A DNA stretch of 64,000 bases, from NCBI RefSeq assembly GCF_015773195.1, contig NZ_JADWYK010000006.1, positions 186,001 through 250,000 on the forward strand, given 5' to 3'. This DNA comes from Hymenobacter guriensis (lineage in GTDB: Bacteria; Bacteroidota; Bacteroidia; Cytophagales; Hymenobacteraceae). How positions within the stretch are numbered: position 1 is the stretch's first letter; the number at the start of each line of letters is the position of its first letter. The notes beneath the pieces were generated by a model, which saw only the letters and a program-made list of their open reading frames with translations, had not been told where the DNA came from and did not search any database. Positions 36,068-45,033 of this stretch are shown piece after piece. The position numbers were made by a program, and so were the translations under genes.

Positions 36068-37231
36068 TTACTTCCCCAAACCAACCCAGCCCTGACGCAT
36101 GGCGTAGTACAGCGCCGTGCCGGCCACCAGGCCCACGAGGTAGCCGTAGGGCAGGCCGCTGCACAGCAACCCAACCAGAAGCGCCAAAAGCAGGTCGGCG
36201 CGGTGGGTGCTGATGTCGCGGAGCAGGGAAGCCAGCGTGAGGGCCTCGAAGAGCAGTAACACGCCCAGAATGGGCAGCGGGAAAATGTGCACAATCTGCT
36301 GGAAGCCCTGGCTGAAGAACAGGCCAAGCGTGAGAAAAAGCAGCCCGTACAGTACCACCGAGCCGCCGGTGCGCCCGCCAAACGTGTAGTGCCCCACCAT
36401 GCCACCTGAGCCGTGGCACACCGGGAAGCCGCCCAAAAACGGATTCACCAGGTTCATGAGGGCGTAGGTGAAGCTGATTTGCCGCACCGTCAGCGGCCGC
36501 TCCGGGAAGTAGTCCTGCACCACTTGCCGGGTAGCCAGCACCGAGTTGCCCAGCGACAACGGAATCTGGGGCAAAGCCAGCAGCACGGCGCCCGCCAGGA
36601 TATCGGGCCACTGCGGCACGTGCCAGGTGGGCAGGCGCAGCCCAATAGCCCGTTGTGCAGTAGCCAAGTCGAGCTTGAACAGCAGCCCGTATGCTACGCC
36701 CAGGGCCAGTACCACCAGCGCAGCCGGCCAGCGCCGGTTGCCCAGCAGCACCACCGTGACCAGAAAGCCTGCTGCTGCCAAGGCGTAGCCTCCAAGGCCG
36801 TCGGCAGGCACGTATTCCTTGAGGGCCAGCGTGGCCAGCTGCAGGGCCAGCCCAAACTGAATACCCCGGACAACGGGCTTGGGCACCAGCCGCGCCAGCC
36901 CGTCAATGAGCCCTGAAACCGACAGCAGCAGCATCCCGACACCAATGGCCAGCCCCCCGCCGAAGATGACGCGGCCCGGAATTTTCTGAGCAATGACTAG
37001 GGCGGCAAAGGCCTTAAGCGGCTGCACCGGCATGGGCATGCCATACCACCACCCCGAAAACACCTGCATCAGCCCGAACAGGATAAGCACCCCCGCACTG
37101 TCCATGCCCGAGGCCGCAATAACCCCGATCAGCAGCGGCAGGTCCGTCCCCAAATCCCCGAACGCCCCGGCCAGCTCGTTGCGGTCGAAGCGGAGACGGG
37201 GACGTTGGGGCGGGGTAGTGGTCAGGGGCAT
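36068..37231 (-). CDS. MOT1-like molybdate/sulfate transporter
   Basis: A 387-residue, 10-12-helix membrane protein related to SulP transporters but lacking a STAS domain. The MOT1-type signature is FGDLGTDLPLLIGV (about 24-37) with MPMPVQPLKAFAAL (about 64-77), and a second FLGGFPVCHGSGGMVGHYTF (about 262-281). MOT1 proteins are high-affinity molybdate transporters. Placement between moaA and moeB strongly supports molybdate as substrate. Sulfate is the alternative. Confidence 0.87.
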   Translation of the reverse strand: MPLTTTPPQRPRLRFDRNELAGAFGDLGTDLPLLIGVIAASGMDSAGVLILFGLMQVFSGWWYGMPMPVQPLKAFAALVIAQKIPGRVIFGGGLAIGVGMLLLSVSGLIDGLARLVPKPVVRGIQFGLALQLATLALKEYVPADGLGGYALAAAGFLVTVVLLGNRRWPAALVVLALGVAYGLLFKLDLATAQRAIGLRLPTWHVPQWPDILAGAVLLALPQIPLSLGNSVLATRQVVQDYFPERPLTVRQISFTYALMNLVNPFLGGFPVCHGSGGMVGHYTFGGRTGGSVVLYGLLFLTLGLFFSQGFQQIVHIFPLPILGVLLLFEALTLASLLRDISTHRADLLLALLVGLLCSGLPYGYLVGLVAGTALYYAMRQGWVGLGK

Positions 37232-37248
37232 GTGCGTTAATGTGGTTG

Positions 37249-37500
37249 AATGTGCTAATGTGGGGAATGTGCTGAGGTGCTAATGCTTTAGCTGTCATGG
37301 CGAGCTAAGGCATCCGCTGGGGAACGTGCCTAGGTTCTGATAGGTGAAAAGCCTGTCAATGCTGCAACAATAAGCTTTCCGGGGTAAGTATGAGCAGGGT
37401 GTTGGTCAGGATGGCTTCTGCTGCTTACCACGACATGTACCAGCATCTGAGCGCATTTCGAGTATTAGCACCTCAGCACATTCACCCACATTAGCACATT
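37249..37500. repeat. 252-bp element with 36-bp terminal inverted repeats
   Basis: Left arm 37249-37284 (36 nt) and right arm 37464-37500 (37 nt) are reverse complements apart from one inserted base. They enclose 179 bp with no ORF of note. The arms are made of TGTGCTAATG/TGTGCTGAGG words related to the arm at 1659. The right arm ends on the first two bases of the moeB stop codon. It looks like a MITE-sized element or a very long hairpin. Confidence 0.85.
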
Positions 37501-38587
37501 AAACAGCTTCCGTCCAGGCCAGGAAGCCCCCTTCCAGGTTCAGCAGGTTGGCAAAGCCGAACTCCGTCTGGAGCTGCTCAACGGCGCGGCGGCTGCGGGC
37601 CCCGGAGCGGCAGTAGACCACTACCGGATGGTGGCGCGGCACAGCGCCCACGCCCTGGCCGATGCTGCCGAGCGGCAGCAGCGTGGCCCCGGGCAGGTGG
37701 CCGGCGGCGTACTCCTCGGGCTCACGTACATCCAGCAGAAACGGCGGGTGCGACGATTCCAGCTGCTGGCGAAGCTCGGCGGGCGAAATCTGGTTGACGC
37801 CGGCGCCGCACAGGTCAGCGTAGTCGGCGGGATTGGCAGTTTCGAGGTTGATGGCGGCCTGCCCGGGGCGGCGGGCAAAGCGGAGGGTGCGCGTCTGAAA
37901 AGTAAGGGCATCGAAAAGCCACAGGCGGCCCGACAGCACCTCCCCCATGCCCAGCAGCACCTTGAGCGTTTCGGTGGCCTGGGCCGTGCCGACCAGGCCG
38001 GGCAGTACGCCCAGCACGCCGGTGGCCGCGCAATTAGGCGCCTCGTCGGCCGAGGGCGCCTGCGGAAACAGGCAGCGGTACGTAGGCCCGCCCTGGTAGT
38101 TGAACACCGAAACCTGCCCTTCAAACTTGTAGATGGCTGCGGAAATCAGCGGCTTACCTAAGCTCACGCAGGCGTCGTTGAGCAGGTAGCGCGTGGGGAA
38201 GTTGTCGGAGCCATCCACCACCACGTCGTACTTGCGCACCAGCTCGCGCACGTTGCCGAGGGTGGCGCGGCAGCCATACACGTCGGTCTGCACCAAAGGA
38301 TTGAGGCGATGCACGGCGCGGGCGGCGGTTTCGGCTTTGGGCTGGCCCAGGTCGGCGGGACCGTAGAGAATCTGGCGCTGCAGGTTGCTGGCGTCCACCA
38401 CATCGGCATCCACAATGCCCAGCGTGCCCACGCCGGCGGCGGCCAGGTATTGCAGCACCGGGCAGCCCAGGCCGCCGGCCCCCACCACCAGCACGCGGGC
38501 AGCTTTCAGCTTTTCCTGCCCGGCCTCGCCTATCTCGGGCAGTTGCAGATGGCGGCGGTAGCGTTGGCGTTCTTCGGAAGTGAGCAT
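37499..38587 (-). CDS. moeB: MoeB-type adenylyltransferase fused to rhodanese
   Basis: A 362-residue E1-like enzyme that adenylates the MoaD C-terminus, with a C-terminal rhodanese domain that can supply sulfur (MoeBR/MoeZ arrangement). E1 domain (1-250): VLVVGAGGLGCPVLQYLAAA, DADVVDASNLQRQ, DGSDNFPTRYLLNDAC and SAAIYKFEGQVSVF. Rhodanese (about 265-362): FLLDVREPEEYAAGHLPGA and active-site loop YCRSGARS. The usual zinc CxxC pairs are incomplete (TYRCLF keeps one of two). ATG 38587 is used; the longer frame to 38953 runs into the divergent gene. Confidence 0.9.
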   Translation of the reverse strand: MLTSEERQRYRRHLQLPEIGEAGQEKLKAARVLVVGAGGLGCPVLQYLAAAGVGTLGIVDADVVDASNLQRQILYGPADLGQPKAETAARAVHRLNPLVQTDVYGCRATLGNVRELVRKYDVVVDGSDNFPTRYLLNDACVSLGKPLISAAIYKFEGQVSVFNYQGGPTYRCLFPQAPSADEAPNCAATGVLGVLPGLVGTAQATETLKVLLGMGEVLSGRLWLFDALTFQTRTLRFARRPGQAAINLETANPADYADLCGAGVNQISPAELRQQLESSHPPFLLDVREPEEYAAGHLPGATLLPLGSIGQGVGAVPRHHPVVVYCRSGARSRRAVEQLQTEFGFANLLNLEGGFLAWTEAV

Positions 38588-38897
38588 GGCAGAAAGCAGG
38601 AAAAAACGGGCAACGGAAGCCGGCTGAGTTAACCGGTTCGGCTGGCAGAAAGTTGGGGCGCCTGGGCGCCGTTTGGCTAGTTTTCTGGAAAAGATGAGGC
38701 ACAAGCCGGTCGGCGTCCGGCTAGCTGCTCCAGGAATACGGGCTTCTGGAGCCCGGCTATACATAATTAGCAAAATACTTTTATCCTTTTGAGGGTGAAG
38801 CAGGTTAAACCCTGTACCGTTTCCTGAAGGCACCAGTCGAGGGCTCGGTATCCGCGCCTCATTCCCAAACCCCACCATTGTTCTTTTTTCTTCGTGT
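38588..38897. other. moeB/OFA transporter divergent intergenic region
   Basis: 310 bp without a convincing gene. A possible -7 box TACTTTTA lies at 38776-38783. A possibly structured stretch at 38791-38860 contains GAGG/CCTC ends, CAGG/CCTG (38801-38804/38811-38814) and TACCG/CGGTA (38815-38819/38836-38840). It does not match a Moco riboswitch that I can recall. Confidence 0.45.
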
Positions 38898-40301
38898 ATG
38901 GCAGCAACTTCTCTGCTGGACCGCAGCCGCACCGTGGCTGGCCCCGGCTTCAACCGCTGGCTTATTCCACCCGCCGCCCTGGCTATTCACCTAGCTATTG
39001 GGCAGGCCTATGCTTTCAGCGTGTTCAACAAGCCACTGGGCGCGCTCATCAGCGGTGACGTGGCCAAGCCGGCACCCGACGACTGGACGCCAGGCCAGAT
39101 TGGCTGGACGTTTTCCATTGCCATTGTGCTGCTGGGCTTGTCGGCGGCCATTTTTGGCAAGTGGCTGGAGCGGGTGGGGCCCCGCAAGGCTATGCTGGCC
39201 TCGGCCCTGTGCTTTGGCGGGGGCTTCCTGATTGGGTCCCTCGGTGTGCACCTGCACAACATCTGGCTGCTGTATTTCGGCTACGGCGTGGTGGGTGGCA
39301 TCGGGCTGGGCATCGGCTACATTTCGCCCGTGAGTACGCTCATCAAATGGTTTCCGGACCGCAAGGGCGTGGCTACCGGCATGGCCATTATGGGTTTCGG
39401 CGGCGGCGCCATGATTGGCTCCCCACTGGCCAACAACCTGATGAACCACTTCAAAGACTCGGCCCCGATGGGCGTGGCGCCCACGTTTATCGTGATGGGC
39501 ATTCTGTACCTGATCTTTATGCAGTTCGGCGTCTGGAGCATTCGGGTGCCGGCCGATGACTGGAAGCCCGCGGGCTACGTGCCCAGCACCGAGCACAATG
39601 ACCTTATCACCACCCAAAACGTATCGGCCGACAACGCTATCAAAACGCCGCAGTTCTGGCTGTTGTGGGTGGTACTGCTCACCAACGTAACGGCCGGCAT
39701 CGGGGTGCTCGAAACGGCTTCGCCCCTTATTCAGGAAACGTTTTCCGACGGCGCCCTGGGCGCGGGCAAGGGCGTAACGGCGGCCGCGGCGGCCGGCTTT
39801 GTGGGGCTGTTGAGCTTGTTTAACCTGCTGGGGCGGTTTTTCTGGTCGTCGGCTTCGGATAAGATGGGCCGCAAAACCACGTACGCCATCTACTTCGGGC
39901 TGGGGATTCTGCTCTATGCCCTCATTCCCAAACTGGGCCACAACGCACAGCTGATCTTGTTTGTGGTGGTAGCCTGCGTGATTATCAGCATGTACGGTGG
40001 GGGGTTTGCCACCATTCCGGCCTACCTGTCCGATTTGTTTGGCAAGTATCAGGTGGGTGCCATCCACGGCCGCCTGCTCACGGCCTGGAGCACGGCCGGC
40101 GTGCTGGGCCCGCTCATTGTGCACAGCCTTCACGAAAGCGCCCAGGCGAAAGGCCTCAGCGGCGCGGCGGCTTACCAGAATGTATTCTACACCATGGCGG
40201 GCCTGCTGGTACTAGGGCTGCTGGCCAACTTTGCCGTGACGGCCGTGAAAGATCAGTACTTCGAAAAAGGCCCCGTTACGCCCGAAGCCGGCGGCCACTA
40301 G
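38898..40301 (+). CDS. OFA-family MFS transporter (oxalate/formate type)
   Basis: A 467-residue, 12-helix major facilitator of the oxalate:formate antiporter family. Visible features: N-terminal helix ALAIHLAIGQAYAFSVFNKP, the loop WLERVGPRKAML after TM2, IGYISPVSTLIKWFPDRKG (the OFA signature around TM4), and DKMGRKTTYAI in the second half. OFA members carry oxalate, formate, lactate or other carboxylates. Location next to fdhD and in the same island as a formate-dehydrogenase-like enzyme suggests formate or oxalate. A 46-residue membrane ORF follows 32 bp later. Confidence 0.87.
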   Translation: MAATSLLDRSRTVAGPGFNRWLIPPAALAIHLAIGQAYAFSVFNKPLGALISGDVAKPAPDDWTPGQIGWTFSIAIVLLGLSAAIFGKWLERVGPRKAMLASALCFGGGFLIGSLGVHLHNIWLLYFGYGVVGGIGLGIGYISPVSTLIKWFPDRKGVATGMAIMGFGGGAMIGSPLANNLMNHFKDSAPMGVAPTFIVMGILYLIFMQFGVWSIRVPADDWKPAGYVPSTEHNDLITTQNVSADNAIKTPQFWLLWVVLLTNVTAGIGVLETASPLIQETFSDGALGAGKGVTAAAAAGFVGLLSLFNLLGRFFWSSASDKMGRKTTYAIYFGLGILLYALIPKLGHNAQLILFVVVACVIISMYGGGFATIPAYLSDLFGKYQVGAIHGRLLTAWSTAGVLGPLIVHSLHESAQAKGLSGAAAYQNVFYTMAGLLVLGLLANFAVTAVKDQYFEKGPVTPEAGGH

Positions 40302-40333
40302 CCCGTTTCTCCCACCATCAACCTTACTGCCGT

Positions 40334-40474
40334 ATGGAGCCTGCCACCACACCCAACACCCCTGAATCTTCCACTTCCGGTCTGCGGCTGGCCATTGCCT
40401 GGCTGGTTGTGGGCGCGCCGCTGCTCTGGGGCGTGTCGCAAACATTCATTAAGGCGCTGGCTTTGTTTCAGTAA
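40334..40474 (+). CDS. Small membrane protein, likely MFS transporter small subunit
   Basis: A 46-residue ORF not long enough for usual cut-offs: polar N-terminus MEPATTPNTPESSTSG, then one membrane helix (LAIAWLVVGAPLLWGV) and short tail ending LALFQ. Single-helix proteins of this form directly downstream of OFA transporters are annotated as MFS transporter small subunit or oxalate:formate antiporter. It begins 32 bp after the OFA stop, with ATG 40334 and TAA 40472-40474. It probably assembles with the transporter, but this is inferred. Confidence 0.75.
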   Translation: MEPATTPNTPESSTSGLRLAIAWLVVGAPLLWGVSQTFIKALALFQ

Positions 40475-40490
40475 GAAAATCTGAAGAGGA

Positions 40491-40520
40491 CAGACTATGC
40501 CGTTCACCGGTCATAGTCTG
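40491..40520. repeat. Hairpin between the OFA small ORF and fdhD
   Basis: CAGACTATG (40491-40499) and CATAGTCTG (40512-40520) are perfect complements around a 12-nt loop. No T run follows, so it is a weak terminator, an mRNA processing site or an operator. Confidence 0.55.
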
Positions 40521-40545
40521 CCCGTCTCATTCTCCATCGATATCC

Positions 40546-41430
40546 ATGCCCGCGCCCGTTCTACTGCCGCCCACCAGCTACGATTATGTAACCGTGCACA
40601 AGGTGCAGGGCACTACCATCACGGCGGCGTCCGACATTCTGGCCGCTGAAGAGCCGCTGGAAATCCGCCTGGGGTTTGGGCCCACGGGCCAGCGGGAGCA
40701 CCGCACGCTGGCCATTACCATGCGCACCCCCGGCCACGACTTTGAGCTGGCAGCCGGGTTTCTGCTTACCGAAGGCATCATCAGCCGGCGCCAGGAACTG
40801 CACGGCATTCTGTACTGCCCCGATGTGGAAAAGGTAGAAGAGCGCGAAAATGTGGTACGGGCTGAGCTGGCATCCACCGTGCCCGTAGCACTGCCGCGCC
40901 TGGAACGCCACTTCTACACCAGCAGCAGCTGCGGGGTGTGCGGCAAAACCAGCATCGAAGCCGTGCAGGCGGCTGCCTGCCCCGTGCTGCCCACCGACGG
41001 CCCCTACGTGGCTGCCGAGCTGCTGCACCAGCTGCCGGAGCGGCTGCGGGCGCAGCAGGAGCTGTTCGAGCAAACCGGCGGGCTGCATGCGGCGGCATTG
41101 TTTTCGCCGGAGGGGGAGCTGCTGCTGCTGCGCGAGGATGTGGGCCGCCACAATGCCCTCGATAAGGTAATCGGGGCGGCGCTGCTGCAGGAGTGGCTGC
41201 CCCTGCACCAGCACGTGCTGCTGGTGAGCGGGCGCGTGAGCTTCGAGCTGGTGCAGAAAGCGGCCGTGGCGGGTATTGCGGTGCTGGCCGCCGTGGGCGC
41301 CCCCAGCTCCCTGGCCGTGCAGGCCGCCCACAACTTTGGCCTGACGGTGTGCGGCTTCCTGCGCCAGGGCCGCTACAACGTGTACTCCCACCCCTGGCGG
41401 ATTGTGGGCGCAGCTACCGCCGGGCTATAA
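40546..41430 (+). CDS. fdhD: Formate dehydrogenase sulfurtransferase FdhD
   Basis: A 294-residue cytoplasmic protein that carries sulfur from the cysteine desulfurase to Moco, forming the terminal sulfido ligand that formate dehydrogenases need. The flexible-loop cysteines are SSCGVCGK (C129, C132). Family motifs TPGHDFELAAGFLLTEGI, LREDVGRHNALDKVIG and VSGRVSFELVQKA are present. It follows the OFA transporter pair on the same strand. Its last codons overlap by 6 bp with the stop of the convergent MG2 gene. Confidence 0.96.
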   Translation: MPAPVLLPPTSYDYVTVHKVQGTTITAASDILAAEEPLEIRLGFGPTGQREHRTLAITMRTPGHDFELAAGFLLTEGIISRRQELHGILYCPDVEKVEERENVVRAELASTVPVALPRLERHFYTSSSCGVCGKTSIEAVQAAACPVLPTDGPYVAAELLHQLPERLRAQQELFEQTGGLHAAALFSPEGELLLLREDVGRHNALDKVIGAALLQEWLPLHQHVLLVSGRVSFELVQKAAVAGIAVLAAVGAPSSLAVQAAHNFGLTVCGFLRQGRYNVYSHPWRIVGAATAGL

Positions 41431-43833
41431 AGGAGCCTTCACGTCAAAGGTGAAGGAAGCGCTGCCGGCCTGCCCGGTTCCGGCCAAGCCTTGTACTACC
41501 ACGCGGTACGTGCCCACCTGGTCGGAGGTATAGAAGGTCAGCGGAGCCCCGGCCGGCGCGTTGGGGTTCCAGTACAGCAGGTTGCGGAAATCGGGCAGGT
41601 GGCTTTGCTGCTGCCGGGGCGCGTCGTAGCGGGGGGCGTAAAACTCGCGCTGGCCCTGCAGGCCTTCGTATTCCTGGAGCAGCGCGTGCGCATCAAGGGG
41701 AAAACCGGCCAGGTCGCCCTTATAGGTGGTGTAGCTCACGATGCCATCCGAAATCAGTGGCCCCAGCAGGTAGCGCGACTTCACCACGTCCAGCTTCTGT
41801 ACCTTCAGCGGGTCGAAAGCCATGATGCGGTTGACGTCGAAGACGGGCATGCCATCCAGCAGCACCAAGGGGTTTTCGGAGACGGTGTTGGAGTTGTTGT
41901 CGGGCACCAGGAAGTGGAAGCCGTCTTTGCGGATGCGCACCAGCACGCCGGGCACGTACTCACGCATTACTTCCTCCATCACCTTAAAGCGGGTGTAGTC
42001 GTCGAGGCGGTATTTTTCGCTGGGCTGTCCGTAGAAGGCAATGCTGTCGGTGGCCGGGGCCGTGTACATCACGGGGCGGCTGCCATAGTAGCGCTGCTGC
42101 ACCTCGGCCTGCACGGCGCGGCGGCGGAGCCCCACGGCCCAGCTTTCCGGTACAGCCAGTGAAAGCGCCGACGAGCCGGCGGGCCGGGGCGCGAAGGCGT
42201 CGAACAGCTCTATCCGGTACATACTGTCGCGCCGGGTGTTGGTCTGGGCTATCAGCTGGCGCCGGCCGTAGAGGTCGGGCACTTCAAATTGCAGGGAGCC
42301 ATCGGGCTTGCTGACGGCGGTATACAGCTGAATGTGGCGGCTGGGCGACGACAAGTAGGCCGGAATATTGGAGGCCGTTGCGCCCGTGAAGCGGTGCACC
42401 ACCCGGCCCCGCACCAGCGGGCCGTTCAGCTCGGGCAGGTAAGGCAGCTGGCCGGAGTTGTTGCTGAGCACGTCCTTCCATTGGAACCGGCTCCAGCCCT
42501 GGGTGAGCATCAGGTTGTCGACGGCCTCGGCGGCTTCGGGGCTGGCGTTGAGGTAGTACCCGGGGTTTTCCACGGCACCTTTCAGATCCGACGTTAGCCA
42601 CAGGTAGCCGGCCATATCCGGTCCGCCCGCCGCCGACAACGAATCGACCTGGTACACGGCTACCGATAAGCGGGCGGTGGTCTGGTCGGAGGCCAGCTGC
42701 AGGGTCACTTTCTCGCGGGCCGAGTACTGCTGCTTATCGGCCCGGGCCGTGAGCTGGAGGCCGGCAGCGGGCGGGCGGAAGTAGAGCCGCTCGCACACCG
42801 GCTGCCGGCGGCTGTTGAAGAGGGTGAAGTGCGAAATACCGGCCGCCAGCTGCTGCTTGTCCACGGTAAATACCGTTCGGCCCTCAAATAGCTCCCCGGC
42901 AGTGGCCAAAGCTACTTTTTGCCCGGCGTGGCCCAGCAGAAACACCCGCTCGTTTTCCAGGGCCGCGCCCCGCGTCTGCACCACCAGGCGCAGTTGGCTG
43001 ACGCCCGCACCGCCGTCTACCAGCCGCATCACGTAGCCTTCTTCCCGGGCCGGCGGCAGGCTGGCCGTTACGGTCTGCTGGTTGGCCAACTCCGCCACTA
43101 CCCGGTAGGCCTGCCCCGCCTGGGCGGGCGTGAAGCTGAAAGACCCCAGGCCAAAGCGCAGGGTGCGGAAAGAAGCTACGGTGTTGCCGCTCTGGTCCAG
43201 CACCGTGCCCTCGGCCGCTACGCCCTGGCCGGCGCCGTTGGTTAGCTTGAAGCCCACTTTGCTCGGTACGCCCTGCACAAGGTAGCCGCCTTCGGGAAAC
43301 AGCTGCAGGTCGTAGGCGGCCGCGGCTGGCCTGGCCGCCACCCCCAGCGGCGCGCGGGTGTTCACGATGGCGACGCTGGTATGGAAGTACAGCTCCGGGC
43401 TGAAGTTGCGCATCCAGCTGGTGTAGGCCCGCACCGTGTAGCGCCCAGAAGCCAGCGTGGTGGGCAACACAAAGGAGCCGGAACCGGAGGCCTGCTTCAG
43501 GGCAACTTTGGCTTGCAATACGGGCTTCTGCGCCGGGTCCAGCACTTCCACGTACGCCACCGAGCTGACGGGCAGCGGCCGGTGCGAGCTGCCTTCCACG
43601 GCGTATACCTTGAACCACATGTTTTCCCCGGCCACGTAGCTGGGCCGGTCCAGGTGCAGAAACAGCTTTTCGGCGGGGGTTTGCTGGCTGTAGCGGGCGA
43701 AGCGGCGGGCAATGCTTTGCAGCGAGTCGGCCTGCGCCAGCGCCGGGCTTGGGTTGCCCAGCCCGGCCAGGCAGCCACCCAGCAGGGCCACACAGCGCGT
43801 CAAACAAACCAGGGAAAGGCGGCGAAACAGCAT
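41425..43833 (-). CDS. Exported MG2/TonB-plug-like protein
   Basis: About 802 residues with a signal peptide (MLFRRLSL to PALA). The N-terminal part (about 45-160) resembles an alpha-2-macroglobulin MG2 domain: FLHLDRPSYVAGENMWFKVY, SGRYTVRAYTSWMRN. The middle has beta-rich repeats. Near the C-terminus a short stretch resembles a TonB receptor plug (PLVLLDGMPVFDVNRIM, then DVVKSRYLLGP), but no barrel follows. Such proteins accompany TonB-receptor genes in Bacteroidota and their role is unknown. Last gene of a four-gene minus-strand operon; its stop overlaps the convergent fdhD stop. An in-frame ATG at 43869 is an alternative start. Confidence 0.68.
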   Translation of the reverse strand: MLFRRLSLVCLTRCVALLGGCLAGLGNPSPALAQADSLQSIARRFARYSQQTPAEKLFLHLDRPSYVAGENMWFKVYAVEGSSHRPLPVSSVAYVEVLDPAQKPVLQAKVALKQASGSGSFVLPTTLASGRYTVRAYTSWMRNFSPELYFHTSVAIVNTRAPLGVAARPAAAAYDLQLFPEGGYLVQGVPSKVGFKLTNGAGQGVAAEGTVLDQSGNTVASFRTLRFGLGSFSFTPAQAGQAYRVVAELANQQTVTASLPPAREEGYVMRLVDGGAGVSQLRLVVQTRGAALENERVFLLGHAGQKVALATAGELFEGRTVFTVDKQQLAAGISHFTLFNSRRQPVCERLYFRPPAAGLQLTARADKQQYSAREKVTLQLASDQTTARLSVAVYQVDSLSAAGGPDMAGYLWLTSDLKGAVENPGYYLNASPEAAEAVDNLMLTQGWSRFQWKDVLSNNSGQLPYLPELNGPLVRGRVVHRFTGATASNIPAYLSSPSRHIQLYTAVSKPDGSLQFEVPDLYGRRQLIAQTNTRRDSMYRIELFDAFAPRPAGSSALSLAVPESWAVGLRRRAVQAEVQQRYYGSRPVMYTAPATDSIAFYGQPSEKYRLDDYTRFKVMEEVMREYVPGVLVRIRKDGFHFLVPDNNSNTVSENPLVLLDGMPVFDVNRIMAFDPLKVQKLDVVKSRYLLGPLISDGIVSYTTYKGDLAGFPLDAHALLQEYEGLQGQREFYAPRYDAPRQQQSHLPDFRNLLYWNPNAPAGAPLTFYTSDQVGTYRVVVQGLAGTGQAGSASFTFDVKAPL

Positions 43834-43890
43834 CAGGCAAAGGGTTCGGAGAAGACAGGGTATCAACACAACGCAACGGCTTGCCCGGCT

Positions 43891-45033
43891 CTAGGGCCAG
43901 AAATCGGGCTTAACCGTGGTACCGCGCAGGCGGCAGTCCACGCACACGGCCGGGTTGCCGGTATAGCCTATCAGCGTACGGGCCACATACACGCCTTCGA
44001 TGGGCAGCAGATTGGGTCTGCTGAAGTACGCGGGCACATCGGCCAGGAGCACCGTGTCGGGGTTGCCGCAGTCTTCGTAGCCGGTCTTAAAGCGCAGAAT
44101 GGACCCCAGCTCGGTACGGTCGATAAACAGGCGCTTTTCCGTGACCGTGGCCGCGCCCACATACCCAATTACCGGCTCGGCCGTGTCGGCCAGGTTATGC
44201 ACATTGCCCGTTAGCTGGGTAGGCTGCGGGTCGAACAGGCCGCCGAGGCTTTCGGTGTTCTTTTTCAGCTTTTCCCAGTAAGCAAATTCCTCGGCCGTGA
44301 GGGCGTACTGCTTTACCAGAATGCTGTACTTGATGCCCAGCTTCAGGGAGTTGGACTCCAGCAGCCGCAGGGGCGCATCCGTCAATACGTCCTGGCTGAG
44401 CCGGCTGGTGCTGCCCAGTTGAATGGCGGTGGAGTTTTCGCTGCCCCAGCAGTAGTAGATGCCTTCCTGGCGCTGCTGCATGGTGCCGTCCACGTACTCT
44501 ACGCCCGACTGGTAAGCCGAGTGAAACAGCCAAGTTTCCTCGTAGCGCCAGCGGTAGTAGCGCGTGGCGTTGGCCTCGTCGTGAGTGCTCACGTAGATCT
44601 GCACGCCCCGGTTGTTCAGCTCCCAGCTCACTTTGTCGATGGGCGGGGTTTGGCGGGCCGCTACCAAGTCCGACTCATACTCTTTGCCGGAAGCGGTGCG
44701 GATGCGCAGGCGGTAGCGGTGGTCAGAACTCAGATTAAGGGGCGCCGACTGATACGTGCCGGGTTGCTGCTCGGGGAGCGGGTAGGCTGCGCCGGCATCA
44801 TCCAGAACCGTGACGGTAGCGGCGGCTTCTACGGGTACGGGCGCGTCGGCCTCGTTCTTGGTGCGCGACAGGCGAATAGTGGTGGGGCCGCTCAGGTTGA
44901 TAAAGCCATCTACCACCAGGTAGTTCTGGGGCGTATCCAGCACTTCCGGCTCAAACTTATCGACGCAGCTGCCCAGCAGCAGCACGAGGGCACCGGCCAG
45001 GTAGTTCCGCAGGCGGGAATTGAAGCGTATCAT
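43891..45033 (-). CDS. DUF4249 surface/periplasmic lipoprotein
   Basis: A 380-residue lipoprotein with lipobox LLGSC (C23) and the DUF4249 pattern: VVDGFINLSGPTTIRLSRT (about 40-58), RYRLRIRTASGKEYESDLV, and C-terminal cysteine pair CVDCRLRGTTVKPDFWP. DUF4249 proteins are usually encoded next to STN-containing TonB-dependent receptors and are thought to work with them at the outer membrane. Its ATG overlaps the receptor stop as TAATG, so translation is coupled. Confidence 0.88.
   Translation of the reverse strand: MIRFNSRLRNYLAGALVLLLGSCVDKFEPEVLDTPQNYLVVDGFINLSGPTTIRLSRTKNEADAPVPVEAAATVTVLDDAGAAYPLPEQQPGTYQSAPLNLSSDHRYRLRIRTASGKEYESDLVAARQTPPIDKVSWELNNRGVQIYVSTHDEANATRYYRWRYEETWLFHSAYQSGVEYVDGTMQQRQEGIYYCWGSENSTAIQLGSTSRLSQDVLTDAPLRLLESNSLKLGIKYSILVKQYALTAEEFAYWEKLKKNTESLGGLFDPQPTQLTGNVHNLADTAEPVIGYVGAATVTEKRLFIDRTELGSILRFKTGYEDCGNPDTVLLADVPAYFSRPNLLPIEGVYVARTLIGYTGNPAVCVDCRLRGTTVKPDFWP

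Noticed and set aside
37249..37500. An insertion sequence
   Set aside because: There is no transposase ORF in the 252 bp and no recognised target duplication.
38791..38860. A molybdenum cofactor riboswitch upstream of moeB or the OFA transporter
   Set aside because: Context is suggestive, but the sequence does not show the conserved Moco-RNA elements that I can recall. Kept only as a possible structured leader.
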